DNA of 64,000 nucleotides from Rubripirellula amarantea (GCF_007859865.1 NZ_SJPI01000003.1:310001-374000), one strand, 5' to 3'. Numbered from the stretch's first letter, positions 26,914 through 36,738 are shown. A program made the numbers and translations. Notes: generated by a model from the letters alone, not told the origin.

Positions 26914-28704
26914 ATGCTTAGCATCGAAAACCTGATTCTGATCACCGGGATTCTGCTGCTGTTGGGCATTGCGTCGAACAAGTTTTCGGCGAGGTTGGGG
27001 GTCCCCGTTCTGTTCATCTTCTTGATCGTAGGCATGCTTGCCGGGTCAGAAGGCATCGGTGGAATCGAGTTCGAGAACTACTCGCTCGCTTACGGAATCG
27101 GGACGGTGGCATTGTGCCTGATCCTTTTCGATGGTGGCATCCGAACGCCCTACAAATCGATTCGATCCGCCTGGAAACCCGCAGGAGTCTTGGCGACCGT
27201 CGGCGTTTTCATTACAGCGCTCATCACAGGCCTAGCCGCTTCTTGGATCCTCGGAATATCGGCGTGGCAAGGCTTATTGCTGGGCAGCATCGTTGGATCG
27301 ACCGACGCATCAGTCGTATTCGCGGTACTGCGTGGTGGCGGTGTGCAAATCCGACCGAAGCTGGCCAGCACCCTGGAAGTGGAAAGCGGATCGAACGATC
27401 CGATGGCGATCTTCTTGACCATCGGCCTGATTCAAGTGCTCAGTGGCGAAGTCGCTTTTGGTTTCGGATTGGTCACGCTGTTTTTGAATCAGATCGTGGT
27501 GGGTTCGCTTGTCGGCGTAGCCGTGGGCTGGGCCGGAGCATGGGTACTCAGCCACACCCGTTTGGAAGCTGCTGGTTTGTATCCCGTTATGGCAACGGCA
27601 TTAGGCCTGTTCTCGTTTGGATTGGCAGCGAAGTTCGGAGGCAGCGGATTCTTGGCCGTTTATCTGACCGGAATTGTCGTTGGCAACAGCCGCCCCGTGT
27701 TCCATCGTGGCATCTTGCTATTCCACGACGCGCTCGCATGGATTTGCCAAATACTAATGTTTACCGCGTTGGGCATTCTTTCGTTTCCGAGTCGCTTACT
27801 AGAGGTCGCGGTCCCGGCCCTGTTGATTTCAGTCGTCCTGATCTTCGTCGCGCGGCCCATCGCTGTTTTTCTCTGTGCTGCCCCCTTCAAATTAGCAATC
27901 CGAGAACTGACGTTTTTGTCCTGGGTGGGGCTCAAAGGTGCGGTACCGATTACGTTGGCGACGTTCCCAATGATCGCTGGATTGCCCAGCGCGTCAGTAA
28001 TCTTCGACACTGTGTTTTTTGTCGTCCTGGTATCCGCGCTTGTTCAGGGCTGGACTTTGCCTTGGGTCGCTCGCTACTTGAAGTTGGAGGTACCACGACG
28101 TTTGCCACCTCCGGTGACACTCGAAATCAGTTCGCTAACCAACGTCGATGGTGACATCGTTGACTATTTTGTCGACGAAAGTTGCCAAGCAACCGGCAGC
28201 ATGATTCAGAATCTGGCATTACCGGAAGGCGTCGTGATTGCATTGATCGTTCGCGATGAACAAATCATTCCTCCCCAGGGACGCTCAATGCTGTTGAGCG
28301 GAGATCATGTCATCGTGGTGTTGCGACCACGAGTGCGAGCGCTGGTGGACCGAATTTTCTCGCACCGTGAACAACCGCCTAAGCCGCTGCCCGAAGAGCT
28401 CGAGTTTCCGCTTCGCGGATCGATCAAGGTCGCCGCAATTGAACAGTTCTACGGGCTGAGCCTAGACTTTGAAGATGACTCTACGCTCGACCAGATGATA
28501 CGCAAACATCTGAAAGGAAAGGACGTAAAATTAGGTGCGACGGTACAGTACGAACAAATCGCGTTGCGCATCCGAGAACTTTCGCCCACCGGGACAATCG
28601 AGTATGTCGGTATGACAATCCTTCCCGAGCCTGAACTTTGCAACCCGCCCGATGCACCGGATACCCCATCCGAGTCAGATACGGCAACGAATCCTAAGGA
28701 ATAA
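26914..28704 (+). CDS. K+/H+ antiporter of the NhaP2/CvrA type
   Basis: A 596-residue monovalent cation:proton antiporter. About 12-13 membrane helices cover residues 1-390, with the family core GSIVGSTDAS (about 126-135) and ESGSNDP (about 153-159) carrying the ion-site acidic residues. A TrkA-C type nucleotide/ligand-binding domain follows (about 410-485), then a further cytoplasmic domain. It exports K+ or Na+ in exchange for protons and helps adjust cytoplasmic pH and volume. It is followed after 126 bp by the DUF3124 gene on the same strand. The repeat-rich upstream region shows no clear promoter. Confidence 0.92.
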   Translation: MLSIENLILITGILLLLGIASNKFSARLGVPVLFIFLIVGMLAGSEGIGGIEFENYSLAYGIGTVALCLILFDGGIRTPYKSIRSAWKPAGVLATVGVFITALITGLAASWILGISAWQGLLLGSIVGSTDASVVFAVLRGGGVQIRPKLASTLEVESGSNDPMAIFLTIGLIQVLSGEVAFGFGLVTLFLNQIVVGSLVGVAVGWAGAWVLSHTRLEAAGLYPVMATALGLFSFGLAAKFGGSGFLAVYLTGIVVGNSRPVFHRGILLFHDALAWICQILMFTALGILSFPSRLLEVAVPALLISVVLIFVARPIAVFLCAAPFKLAIRELTFLSWVGLKGAVPITLATFPMIAGLPSASVIFDTVFFVVLVSALVQGWTLPWVARYLKLEVPRRLPPPVTLEISSLTNVDGDIVDYFVDESCQATGSMIQNLALPEGVVIALIVRDEQIIPPQGRSMLLSGDHVIVVLRPRVRALVDRIFSHREQPPKPLPEELEFPLRGSIKVAAIEQFYGLSLDFEDDSTLDQMIRKHLKGKDVKLGATVQYEQIALRIRELSPTGTIEYVGMTILPEPELCNPPDAPDTPSESDTATNPKE

Positions 28705-28830
28705 CCGCAGATTATCAATCTAATTGGCTGGCGATACTCACCCTGTGATTCTCGCTAGATCGGTTTCGAACGCATTGCCTTCGATTATTGCTCCCACCCA
28801 CATCACCTCCAATTCCTCAAGAACACGAAC

Positions 28831-29439
28831 ATGTCCAATCGACTCACTGAAGAGCAGTCAGAGAAATTCTCCCGTAGCATCAAGCTGCTTCTGTTTCTCT
28901 TTGTGGTCTTGCCAATCGTGCTGCTGGCCGTCTTCATGGAGTTTCGATTTCAATCCTTTGAAGCCAACATCCCCAGCCAAGCACCAAGTGTTCGGGATGA
29001 CGCACGGATGGAAATTGATGTTATGCCTTGGCACCCCGTCGAAGGACAGCGATTGTACGTCCCCGCTTATTCGCACGTTTATCACCAGCAAGGCGAACCT
29101 TACCTGTTGACGGTTACGTTGAACATCCGCAATACCGACGTCGACCACGAGATCGTCGTCACGTCGGTCCGCTACTTTGATACCAGCGGCAAGGAACTCC
29201 GTTCAATGCTTAAAAAACCTCTACGGCTAGGTCCTTTGGCATCAACGGAGTTCGTCATCGAACGCGAGGACAAGGCGGGGGGAAGCGGTGCAAGTTTTAT
29301 CGTCGAATGGCAAGCAGGCACCGAAGTCAATCAACCTATCGTCGAGACTGTGATGATCGACACACGAGGTCAGCAGGGAATTTCGTTCATCGCTCAAGCG
29401 GTCGTTCTCAGTGAATCGGCGGGCGAGTCGATCGATTGA
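28831..29439 (+). CDS. DUF3124 family membrane-anchored protein
   Basis: A 202-residue protein with one N-terminal membrane helix (about 17-38, LLLFLFVVLPIVLLAVF) and an exported beta-rich domain that matches DUF3124 (VPAYSHVYH, LTVTLNIRNTD, VRYFDTSGK, LGPLASTEFVIE). The function of the family is not established; the domain resembles Ig-like surface or periplasmic modules. It is probably co-transcribed with the antiporter, so a link to envelope or ion stress is a guess. No sigma-54 site was found directly upstream. Confidence 0.85.
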   Translation: MSNRLTEEQSEKFSRSIKLLLFLFVVLPIVLLAVFMEFRFQSFEANIPSQAPSVRDDARMEIDVMPWHPVEGQRLYVPAYSHVYHQQGEPYLLTVTLNIRNTDVDHEIVVTSVRYFDTSGKELRSMLKKPLRLGPLASTEFVIEREDKAGGSGASFIVEWQAGTEVNQPIVETVMIDTRGQQGISFIAQAVVLSESAGESID

Positions 29440-29545
29440 TGCTCAAGCACCAAAGTTGGAATCTGGCACCTAGGCAATGGACGTCGTCGTTGGACTTCCT
29501 AGTTGCCCAACTTGGGATCGTCAAAGCGGACGATCGGACACGACG

Positions 29546-31426
29546 TTAGAAGTCAATGAGCGACTTCGGCGGTATCGCAACCCGTAGCGCGTTAAGCACT
29601 GCGACCACGTCAATCACTTCCTGAGTCATCGCACCGGCGACCGGCGGTAAGTAACCTGCGGCCGCGATCATCATTGCAACGACGCTCAAAGCCATACCGC
29701 CCACGGCGCTTTGCAACGCAATGCGGCGCATTCGGCGACTGATGTGCATGAACTCGTCTACTTTCGCAAGCGAACTGTCCATAATGACAACGCCAGCGGC
29801 TTCGGTTGTCACATCGCTGTTTTGCCCAAATGCGATCCCAACCGTCGCTGCCATCAGCGCGGGTGCATCATTAATCCCATCGCCAACGAACATCGTTTTC
29901 ACGCGAGCGGTTTCCTGAGTTACAAAATCCAACTTCTGTTCGGGGCTTTGCTCCCCGTGAAATTCCGGGATCCCAACCAATTCGGCTAAGTACTTGACTT
30001 CCGATTCACGATCACCAGAAAGCATCACCACGCGTTCTACTCCGTGTCGTCTCCCCAAGTGATTCACGAACGAAGCACCTTCCTCCCGCGGCGCATCCCT
30101 CAATCGATACGTCGCTGCGTATTCACCATCAATTAGAATCACGCATTCCAATCCGCCGGCTTGCTCGGGTAATCGCTCTGCGGCTTCGGGGTGGTTTGCC
30201 AAGTATTCCTGGCGACTGGTAACACGAATTTCTTTTCCCGCTACGATCCCTTGCAAACCTTCACCGGGTCGTTCGCTCATTTGGCTCGAAGCTTTGAGCA
30301 CCACTCGTTGATTTCGCCCTGCGTCGACAATTGCTTCTGCGAGTGGGTGCTTTGAGTACTGTTCAAGACTGGCGACAAGACTTAGCACATCAAGCGGATC
30401 GAACGATGGCGCACAAAGTTGCTGCGTCAACTTTGGCTTGCCGTAAGTCAATGTTCCTGTCTTGTCAAAGATGATTGTTTTGCATGAGTCGACTTGCTCG
30501 AGTGCTGCCGGGTCGCGGATGATGATGGCTCGACGCGCAGCGAGCGATATCGAACCGATAATCGCGACGGGAATGGCAATTAAAAGAGGACATGGGGTCG
30601 CGACCACCATCACGGCCAAGAACCGGACGGGGTCCCCTGATCCAACCCACGCGGCCACACCGACCGCGATCGCAAGCGGCGTGTAGAAAGCCCCAAGTTG
30701 GTCGCCTAACCGTCGAATCTTGGGACGGTGTTGCTGGGACGACTGCATGACTTGCATGATCTTGGCGTAACGGGAATCCACCGCCAACCTATCGGCTCGG
30801 ATGGTCAGGGCCGAGTCGCCATTGATCGAACCAGACAGTACCAAAGAACCCGGTGTCTTGGACATTAAGTAGGGTTCACCGGTCAGGTACGATTCGTCCA
30901 TGACACCATGTCCTTCGACCACCGTGCCATCGATGGGACAGATGTCATGAGGCAGCACTAGCAACAGGTCGCCGACTTGCACTTCGTCAAGCGCTACGTC
31001 TTCTAGCGTTGAACCGTTCTTTCGGTGGGCATTGGAAGGCATCCGTTTCGCTAACGCTTCGAGAACGGATGAAGCGCTGCGGACCGCATAGCTTTCCAAG
31101 GCTTCACCGCCCGAAAGCATGAGGACGACTAGAGTTCCCGCCAAGTACTCTCCCAGCAAGATCGACGTGACGATTGAAATTCCAGCGAGTAGATCTGAAC
31201 CGAACTCGCGACGAAACAACTTCACCAGTAGTCCCCAAACCAATGGGACACCACCGAATAGCAACGCCACGTAAAGGGGAGCTTGATGAATGTGCGTGTC
31301 AACCACTACAGCAAACCGCAGAACTAAGTGGACAGCAATCGCTGCACATGCCAGCAGCGCAATTGCCCATTGCTTTCGGTCGGCTACAGGTTCCGGCGTC
31401 TTGCTCAACGGACTGGCCTGACTCAT
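29546..31426 (-). CDS. Heavy-metal P1B-type ATPase with TPC motif
   Basis: A 626-residue metal-translocating P-type ATPase: phosphorylation site Asp321 in DKTGTLT, actuator loop LTGEP (181-185), HP motif in SKHPLAEA, and GDGINDAP. The membrane metal site is TPCPLL (277-282), not CPC, and the last helices carry [14 protein letters not shown], features placed in the P1B-5 group (often linked to nickel, iron or cobalt). It lacks an N-terminal heavy-metal domain and any C-terminal haemerythrin. It probably exports a transition metal using ATP. Metal identity cannot be settled from sequence. It is convergent with the DUF3124 gene. Confidence 0.92.
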   Translation of the reverse strand: MSQASPLSKTPEPVADRKQWAIALLACAAIAVHLVLRFAVVVDTHIHQAPLYVALLFGGVPLVWGLLVKLFRREFGSDLLAGISIVTSILLGEYLAGTLVVLMLSGGEALESYAVRSASSVLEALAKRMPSNAHRKNGSTLEDVALDEVQVGDLLLVLPHDICPIDGTVVEGHGVMDESYLTGEPYLMSKTPGSLVLSGSINGDSALTIRADRLAVDSRYAKIMQVMQSSQQHRPKIRRLGDQLGAFYTPLAIAVGVAAWVGSGDPVRFLAVMVVATPCPLLIAIPVAIIGSISLAARRAIIIRDPAALEQVDSCKTIIFDKTGTLTYGKPKLTQQLCAPSFDPLDVLSLVASLEQYSKHPLAEAIVDAGRNQRVVLKASSQMSERPGEGLQGIVAGKEIRVTSRQEYLANHPEAAERLPEQAGGLECVILIDGEYAATYRLRDAPREEGASFVNHLGRRHGVERVVMLSGDRESEVKYLAELVGIPEFHGEQSPEQKLDFVTQETARVKTMFVGDGINDAPALMAATVGIAFGQNSDVTTEAAGVVIMDSSLAKVDEFMHISRRMRRIALQSAVGGMALSVVAMMIAAAGYLPPVAGAMTQEVIDVVAVLNALRVAIPPKSLIDF

Positions 31427-31652
31427 CTTTCAACTCCGAATAACGGTTTCAATAGGTCCTCAATTTCCATAAAGGTATTGGACACGAGTCAACGCATAAC
31501 GGTTATTCAGAGAACCACCTCATCCTAGTCGTTCGATGCATCCATCGCTGATTGCAGCACGTTCGACTTTCGACAAGCAAGATGAACACTTCAGCAATAC
31601 AGCCCGTTCTAACCCATAGATAGAATGCGAGCACGCCAGCAAGAAATCGCCA

Positions 31653-32012
31653 CTATTCCGCTAGCCACTTTCTTGCATCATCAATACGAGCGATATCAAA
31701 GTAGCGAATCTTCGCAGTGGTAAAGGGCTTGCAAAACACTGCCATACCGCGTTCCCACTTACTTTCTCCGACAATCGCCAATCGCTCGATATCATTAAAA
31801 TGTTTGACATCGAACTTGATATCTTGCCACATTGCACCCGCATCCCAACCGTGAAAATCATGCATGGCGAACAGGATACGAATCTTCCCGTACTCTTCGA
31901 TCTGTCGTTCTACCGAAGGAAGAAATAGCTCATAAGCCTCTTTGTCGAGCTTGCCAGTGACTTGGATCTCTAGGAAGTTTCCTTGTTGGACTTCACACAG
32001 TTCAACGGACAT
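31653..32012 (-). CDS. SpoIIAA-like (STAS/CRAL-TRIO fold) small protein
   Basis: A 119-residue protein with the pattern of the SpoIIAA-like family: a variable first strand, ILFAMHDFHGWD in the middle, VKHFNDIERLAIVGESKWE and a conserved FCKPFTTAKIRYFD. Solved relatives bind hydrophobic ligands or membranes, but their role is unproved. It has its own sigma-54 promoter about 50 bp upstream, like several other short genes in this block, which supports a stress-regulon role. Confidence 0.88.
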   Translation of the reverse strand: MSVELCEVQQGNFLEIQVTGKLDKEAYELFLPSVERQIEEYGKIRILFAMHDFHGWDAGAMWQDIKFDVKHFNDIERLAIVGESKWERGMAVFCKPFTTAKIRYFDIARIDDARKWLAE

Positions 32013-32062
32013 GTTCGTACCTTGGGGTTAAGGGTGATTGAAAAGTTATGCATATCGGGTGA

Positions 32063-32078
32063 AGCAGATTCGATGCCA
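32063..32078 (-). promoter_or_regulatory. Sigma-54 promoter of the SpoIIAA-like gene
   Basis: The minus-strand core TGGCATCGAATCTGCT has GG-N10-GC spacing and matches both boxes at most positions. The expected start is near 32053, 41 bases before the start codon. A 6-bp dyad GTGCGG-N9-CCGCAC lies 70 bp upstream (32135-32155) and may be an activator site. Confidence 0.7.
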
Positions 32079-32188
32079 AAGAACGACTTACATATCCAGC
32101 ACGCATGATGCTATCGAGATGCGACCTCGGTTGCGTGCGGAATGTCACACCGCACAAGCACAAACGCTCGCTTTGGCGACGAAGATGT

Positions 32189-32383
32189 CTAGCTCAGCCC
32201 GCTCTTGTTTTTGGTTCGGTCAACAAGTTTGTAGGTTGATCCGGACACAGTCGTAGGTGGCATAGGCTCGCCTTTGACAACAGTCACTTCGTGTCCTTCC
32301 CGGCCTCTGGGACCAATTTCCTGATACTGTCCGGACGCAGGCGCTTTTTCACCGGGCTTCAACTCGGTCGTTTTGATTGACAT
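32189..32383 (-). CDS. YjzC-like small protein
   Basis: A 64-residue protein resembling YjzC: a Lys-Pro-Gly-Glu start, ASGQY, GPRGREGHEVTVVKGEP and a Pro-Pro-Thr, YKLVD tail. The family is small and its function unknown; it is often seen with stress-induced genes. A sigma-54 promoter lies 59 bp upstream, back to back with that of the DsrE gene. Confidence 0.85.
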   Translation of the reverse strand: MSIKTTELKPGEKAPASGQYQEIGPRGREGHEVTVVKGEPMPPTTVSGSTYKLVDRTKNKSGLS

Positions 32384-32412
32384 AGTGTTCTCCTAGCCGT
32401 TTCAATGTTCTT

Positions 32413-32428
32413 CGCGAATTGGTTCGCG
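32413..32428. promoter_or_regulatory. Dyad between two divergent sigma-54 promoters and the YjzC-like gene
   Basis: A perfect CGCGAA-N4-TTCGCG dyad lies in the leader region of the YjzC-like gene and about 50-65 bp upstream of the DsrE promoter. It could be an activator or repressor site, or an RNA hairpin in the yjzC-like leader. Confidence 0.4.
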
Positions 32429-32441
32429 GACGCGATGACGT

Positions 32442-32457
32442 CGCAAGGCGCATACCA
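32442..32457 (-). promoter_or_regulatory. Sigma-54 promoter of the YjzC-like gene
   Basis: The minus-strand core TGGTATGCGCCTTGCG has a perfect TTGC -12 box, one change (C to T) in the -24 box and GG-N10-GC spacing. The expected start is near 32432. Confidence 0.7.
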
Positions 32458-32478
32458 AATCGGTGTAAGCATCTCTGT

Positions 32479-32494
32479 TGGCACAGCGAATGCG
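32479..32494 (+). promoter_or_regulatory. Sigma-54 promoter of the DsrE gene
   Basis: The core TGGCACAGCGAATGCG has TGGCAC and TGC boxes with GG-N10-GC spacing. The expected start is near 32505, 63 bp before the ATG. The opposing promoter for the YjzC-like gene lies only 21 bp away, so a single activator site could serve both. Confidence 0.7.
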
Positions 32495-32567
32495 AGTCCT
32501 TTCTGGCCAGTTAAATGTTCGAGCCAAAGGTCCAACCATTACCTGTTCCACTGAAAAGGAAAACCGA

Positions 32568-33020
32568 ATGATGTTGCGTTCGCTTCTATTCGCCGTCGTG
32601 CTAGCTTGTGTTGTCACGTCTCCAGCAAACTCTGCGGAAGTCCAATCAGACCAGGAACCGCAACAGGTCGTCGTCCATCTTTCTCATTTCACCGACGACT
32701 TGCACCGGTGCTTCATGGCTTTGAAGATGGCCAATCTGATGCAGGAGCACGGTGCGGAAGTGACAATCTTCTTGGATCTGGAAGGTGTTCGTTTAGCAGA
32801 AAGACGCCAGTTGCTTGACCTAACATGGGGCGCGGAATCACCGACGCTCGCCGAGCACTATGCAACATTCACCGAGGGCGGTGGCAAGGTTGTGCTTTGT
32901 CCCCATTGCGCCAAGTCAGCTCGAATTGGCGATGGTGCACTCAAACGGAATGCCGAAATCACGACGATGCCATCACTAGGAAAGTTGCTCATCAAAGCCG
33001 ACAAAGTTATGGACTACTGA
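32568..33020 (+). CDS. Exported DsrE-family protein
   Basis: A 150-residue protein with an N-terminal signal sequence (MMLRSLLFAVVLACVV, cleavage near NSAEV) followed by a DsrE/DsrF/YchN-like domain. I chose the ATG at 32568 because it starts the signal sequence and follows GAAAAGGAAAA; the longer frame from 32478 would begin inside the promoter. The domain includes CPHCAK, a Cys pair in the position of sulfur-relay cysteines. Periplasmic DsrE proteins may carry persulfide or bind small ligands. A 51 bp gap separates it from the acyl-CoA synthetase gene, so both may share the sigma-54 transcript. Confidence 0.85.
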   Translation: MMLRSLLFAVVLACVVTSPANSAEVQSDQEPQQVVVHLSHFTDDLHRCFMALKMANLMQEHGAEVTIFLDLEGVRLAERRQLLDLTWGAESPTLAEHYATFTEGGGKVVLCPHCAKSARIGDGALKRNAEITTMPSLGKLLIKADKVMDY

Positions 33021-33071
33021 CATCCGAGCCTTTCCCCACCTACTTCGCATTGATTCAACGAGTGAACCAAC

Positions 33072-35771
33072 ATGCCGATACGTAATTTGGACAAGATCTT
33101 CGCCCCGAACAGCGTTGCGGTTATTGGAGCAAGCAGCCGCCCTCTTAGCGTTGGAAATACCGTCCTCAAAAACTTGATCGACGGAGGATTCGACGGAGGA
33201 TTCAGAGGGACTGTTTATGCAGTGAATCCTAAGCACAAAGAAATCGCCGGAGTAAAGTGTTTTCCGTCCGTCGCAGCATTGCCCGAGCTGATCGACTTGG
33301 CGATTGTTTGTACGCCTGCTGCAACGGTACCCGGTATCGTTTGCCAATGCGGTGAGGCGGGAATCAGGGGCATGGTCATTCTATCGGCGGGTTTTCGCGA
33401 GGTTTCGTCACAGGGAAAAACTCTCGAGCTAGAAACACTTGCTGCGGCAAAACAGTTCGACGGGATGCGAATTATCGGCCCAAACTGTTTAGGAATTATC
33501 GCGCCACATGTATCTCTGAACGCCAGCTTCGCGAGCGACGCGCCGCCGAAAGGACAAGTCGCCTTCATTTCGCAGTCCGGTGCACTGTGTACCGCCATTT
33601 TGGATTGGGCGATCCAAGAAAAGGTCGGCTTCTCACATTTCGTTTCTGTCGGCAACATGATGGACGTTGGAATGGCAGATTTGATCGACTACTTTGCGAT
33701 GGACCACCACACCAAGTCGATCATCCTGTACATCGAGTCGATTGCGGACGCACGCGAGTTTATGTCTGCGGCTCGGGCCTTCACGCGAACCAAACCTATC
33801 ATCGCTTACAAGGCAGGCCGATTTGCCGCCTCGGCGAAAGCCGCGGCGTCGCACACCGGTGCAATGGCTGGCGTCGATAGCGTTTATGAAGCTGCGTTCG
33901 CTCGAGCGGGTATCGTTCGCGTGTACGATGTCGAGGACCTATTTGACTGCGCCGAGTTACTCGCTCGACAAAAGACGCCTTCGGGTCCCCGTTTGGCAAT
34001 CATCACCAATGCCGGTGGTCCCGGAGTGATGGCAACCGACGCACTTTTGGAACGAAAGGGCGTTTTAGCCGAGTTATGCGATTCAACCGTCGAGCAACTT
34101 AACGCTCAATTGCCCGCGGCTTGGTCACATGGCAACCCCATTGATGTTCTCGGGGATGCTCCGCCCGTCAGATTCGCTTCGGCACTAGAGATCGTATTGG
34201 CGGACCCCAATGTCGATGGCGTTCTCGTTGTGCTGTCACCGCAGGCGATGACGGATCCCACCGCTGCAGCCGACGCGATCATCGAAGCGGGGAAGCGATC
34301 TCACAAACCAGTGCTAGCGGCGTGGATGGGTGGTGCAAAGGTACGCGATGGAATTGAACGGCTCAACGAAGCCGGGCTAGCAACTTACTCGTCGCCCGAA
34401 AAAGCCGTTCGTGCTTTCATGCACCTCGTGACTTACGCGAGAAACCGTGAAATATTATACGAAACTCCGCGAGAAGTGCCCATCGAGTTCTCTCTCAATC
34501 GTGCGAAGCTTCGCACGTTGTTCGACACAATCTTGAGCGATAGCGGAGACATTCTAACTGAAACGGCGTCCAAAGATCTTTTGGAAGCGTATGAGATTCC
34601 TGTCACGAAGACCCTGATCGCACATACTGCGAAGGACGCCGTGAGCTGTGCTGATCGAGTCGGCTATCCCGTGGTGCTGAAGGTATTCTCGCCTGATATT
34701 ACTCACAAGACGGACGTTGGTGGTGTTGAACTCAACCTAGCAACCCCGGCGAAAGTCACCGAGGCGTTTGATCGTATTGTCAGTCGAGCGAAGCACCATT
34801 GCCCCGATGCTCGAGTTGATGGTGTCACCGTGCAACCGATGCTGGTGGCTGCAAACGGAAGAGAACTGATCGTCGGTGCAAAGCGTGATCCCGTTTTTGG
34901 AACGGTATTGCTAGTGGGAGCTGGCGGGACCAATGCAGAACTTTTCCAAGATCGAGCATTGGAACTTCCGCCCCTAAGCGATCACTTGGCGCGGCGAATG
35001 TTGGAATCACTACAATCATGGCCTTTGCTGCATGGATACCGAGGCCGTCCGGGAGTCAACATCGACCGCTTGGTGGAAGTGCTTATGCGATTGTCTTACC
35101 TCGTCGCTGACTATCCCGAAATCATTGAACTGGATGTCAATCCGTTGCTGGCAACCGTCGATGATGTGACGGCACTTGATGCTCGCATCGTGATCGATCG
35201 CGAATCCGTACTCCATCCCGCTCGCCGATATTCGCACCTTGCCATTCGACCGTATCCCGATGAACTGTCCAAACACGTTCAACTTAAGGACGGGACCAAC
35301 GTGTTGCTTCGACCGATCAAGCCAGAGGATGAACCGATGTGGCACAACTTGGTGGCTTGCTGTTCTCCAGAATCATTACACCTGCGATTTCGCTACATGT
35401 TCAAGTCCATGACGCATGAGATGGCAACCCGATTCTGTTTCATTGACTATGACCGAGAAATCGCAATCGTTGCCGAAACCGAAAAAGACGGAGTACGAAC
35501 GCTCATTGGCGTCGGTCAACTCGTCGCAGATGTCGATCACCTGGAAGCCGAATATGCCATCCTCGTAACGGATCCCTGGCAAGGCATCGGACTTGGTGCG
35601 ATGTTGACGGACTATTGCTTAGAAATTTGCAAGCGATGGGGCATCCACAGCGTCATGGCGGAAATAGCCCCCAACAATGACCGAATGATACGCATGTTCG
35701 ACCATCGCGATTTTGTTATCCAACGACGCCCAGGCCAAGACGTCGTGATTGCGAAAAAGTCACTTCACTAG
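33072..35771 (+). CDS. ADP-forming acyl-CoA synthetase fused to GNAT acetyltransferase (Pat-like)
   Basis: An 899-residue multidomain protein: CoA-binding domain (about 8-135), succinyl-CoA synthetase-like flavodoxin domains with the phospho-histidine region SHTGAMAG (His261), an ATP-grasp domain (about 490-710) and a C-terminal GNAT acetyltransferase (about 725-895, with the acetyl-CoA loop around QGIGLGAML). Full NDP-forming synthetases make ATP from acetyl-CoA. Proteins with this architecture, such as Pat/YfiQ, acetylate lysines and have often lost synthetase activity, but here the active His is retained. It ends 16 bp from the convergent deacetylase gene, suggesting an acetylation on/off pair. 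Confidence 0.92.
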   Translation: MPIRNLDKIFAPNSVAVIGASSRPLSVGNTVLKNLIDGGFDGGFRGTVYAVNPKHKEIAGVKCFPSVAALPELIDLAIVCTPAATVPGIVCQCGEAGIRGMVILSAGFREVSSQGKTLELETLAAAKQFDGMRIIGPNCLGIIAPHVSLNASFASDAPPKGQVAFISQSGALCTAILDWAIQEKVGFSHFVSVGNMMDVGMADLIDYFAMDHHTKSIILYIESIADAREFMSAARAFTRTKPIIAYKAGRFAASAKAAASHTGAMAGVDSVYEAAFARAGIVRVYDVEDLFDCAELLARQKTPSGPRLAIITNAGGPGVMATDALLERKGVLAELCDSTVEQLNAQLPAAWSHGNPIDVLGDAPPVRFASALEIVLADPNVDGVLVVLSPQAMTDPTAAADAIIEAGKRSHKPVLAAWMGGAKVRDGIERLNEAGLATYSSPEKAVRAFMHLVTYARNREILYETPREVPIEFSLNRAKLRTLFDTILSDSGDILTETASKDLLEAYEIPVTKTLIAHTAKDAVSCADRVGYPVVLKVFSPDITHKTDVGGVELNLATPAKVTEAFDRIVSRAKHHCPDARVDGVTVQPMLVAANGRELIVGAKRDPVFGTVLLVGAGGTNAELFQDRALELPPLSDHLARRMLESLQSWPLLHGYRGRPGVNIDRLVEVLMRLSYLVADYPEIIELDVNPLLATVDDVTALDARIVIDRESVLHPARRYSHLAIRPYPDELSKHVQLKDGTNVLLRPIKPEDEPMWHNLVACCSPESLHLRFRYMFKSMTHEMATRFCFIDYDREIAIVAETEKDGVRTLIGVGQLVADVDHLEAEYAILVTDPWQGIGLGAMLTDYCLEICKRWGIHSVMAEIAPNNDRMIRMFDHRDFVIQRRPGQDVVIAKKSLH

Positions 35772-35787
35772 TGAAACCGCCATGCGA

Positions 35788-36738
35788 TCAACGGCCCGCG
35801 GAAGCTCGGTCGTTAAGCAGTTCTTCCAGATGAATTGCCACGCAATCTGTGAGTGCATGAGGATTGTAGCCGCCTTCCAAAACGCTGATTAGCTTGCCAT
35901 CGGCATACTGATCGGCGACATCGAGCAAGCATCGCGTCAGCGGCCGAAAGTCCTCGCTGTCGAGTCCCAGTGAACCGACAGGGTCTAGTTGGTGAGCGTC
36001 AAACCCTGCACTAACGATCACAAGTTGCGGATTGATTCGTGCAGCAAAGTCATGAACGGCGCGCTCGAAGAGTCGCTCTTGTTCGTCACGCGGAGTGCCA
36101 AACTCGATTGGCAAATTGCAAGTCGCACCCAAACCCGCACCCGCCCCTGTTTCGTCAGCATGGCCTGTTCCGGGATAGAACCTTGATCGATGCATGGAAA
36201 AGTACCCCACGTCACCGTCCTCCCAGAACATGGCTTGGGTTCCATTACCATGATGCACATCAAAATCTACGATCAGAACTCGCTCGATCCCTAACTCTTG
36301 CGTTGCGACTCGCGCCCCAACGGCAACATTGTTGAAGAGGCAAAAGCCCATCGCATGATCCGGCATCGCATGGTGCCCCGGCGGTCGAATCAAGCAAAAC
36401 GCGTTTCGGTCTTCTCCACCGACCACTCGCTCCACCGCATCGCACACCGCTCCCACGGCCTTCGTCGCTACGTTGTACGATTCCTTGCTAACAACCGTGT
36501 CTTCGTCGAGCAACCCGCCGCCAGCTTCAGCAAACTGCTTCACTGATTCGATATACGCGCGAGTGTGCACGTAGCAAAGCCGCTCAACCGAAACCGATTC
36601 CCAACTCGGTCGACGGCAACTGGAATCCAAGGCAACAAAGTTCAGATGCCGCACCACCGGCAAGAGTCGACCACCGTTTTCAGGGTGATCGCCAGTCTTG
36701 TGTTCTTGGAATTTCGGATCGTAGTAGAGCAGGGTCAT
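35788..36738 (-). CDS. Histone deacetylase family (AcuC-like) deacetylase
   Basis: A 316-residue zinc amidohydrolase of the HDAC/AcuC/acetylpolyamine family. Charge-relay histidines are His122-His123 (RPPGHHA), the zinc ligands are Asp160 and His162 in VDFDVHHGNGT plus the Asp of SAGFDAH, and the terminal LEGGYN carries the transition-state Tyr. It should remove acetyl groups from lysine or polyamines. It is convergent with the acetyltransferase-synthetase fusion 16 bp away, reminiscent of acuC control of acetyl-CoA synthetase. A weaker sigma-54 element lies 67 bp upstream. Confidence 0.93.
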   Translation of the reverse strand: MTLLYYDPKFQEHKTGDHPENGGRLLPVVRHLNFVALDSSCRRPSWESVSVERLCYVHTRAYIESVKQFAEAGGGLLDEDTVVSKESYNVATKAVGAVCDAVERVVGGEDRNAFCLIRPPGHHAMPDHAMGFCLFNNVAVGARVATQELGIERVLIVDFDVHHGNGTQAMFWEDGDVGYFSMHRSRFYPGTGHADETGAGAGLGATCNLPIEFGTPRDEQERLFERAVHDFAARINPQLVIVSAGFDAHQLDPVGSLGLDSEDFRPLTRCLLDVADQYADGKLISVLEGGYNPHALTDCVAIHLEELLNDRASAGR

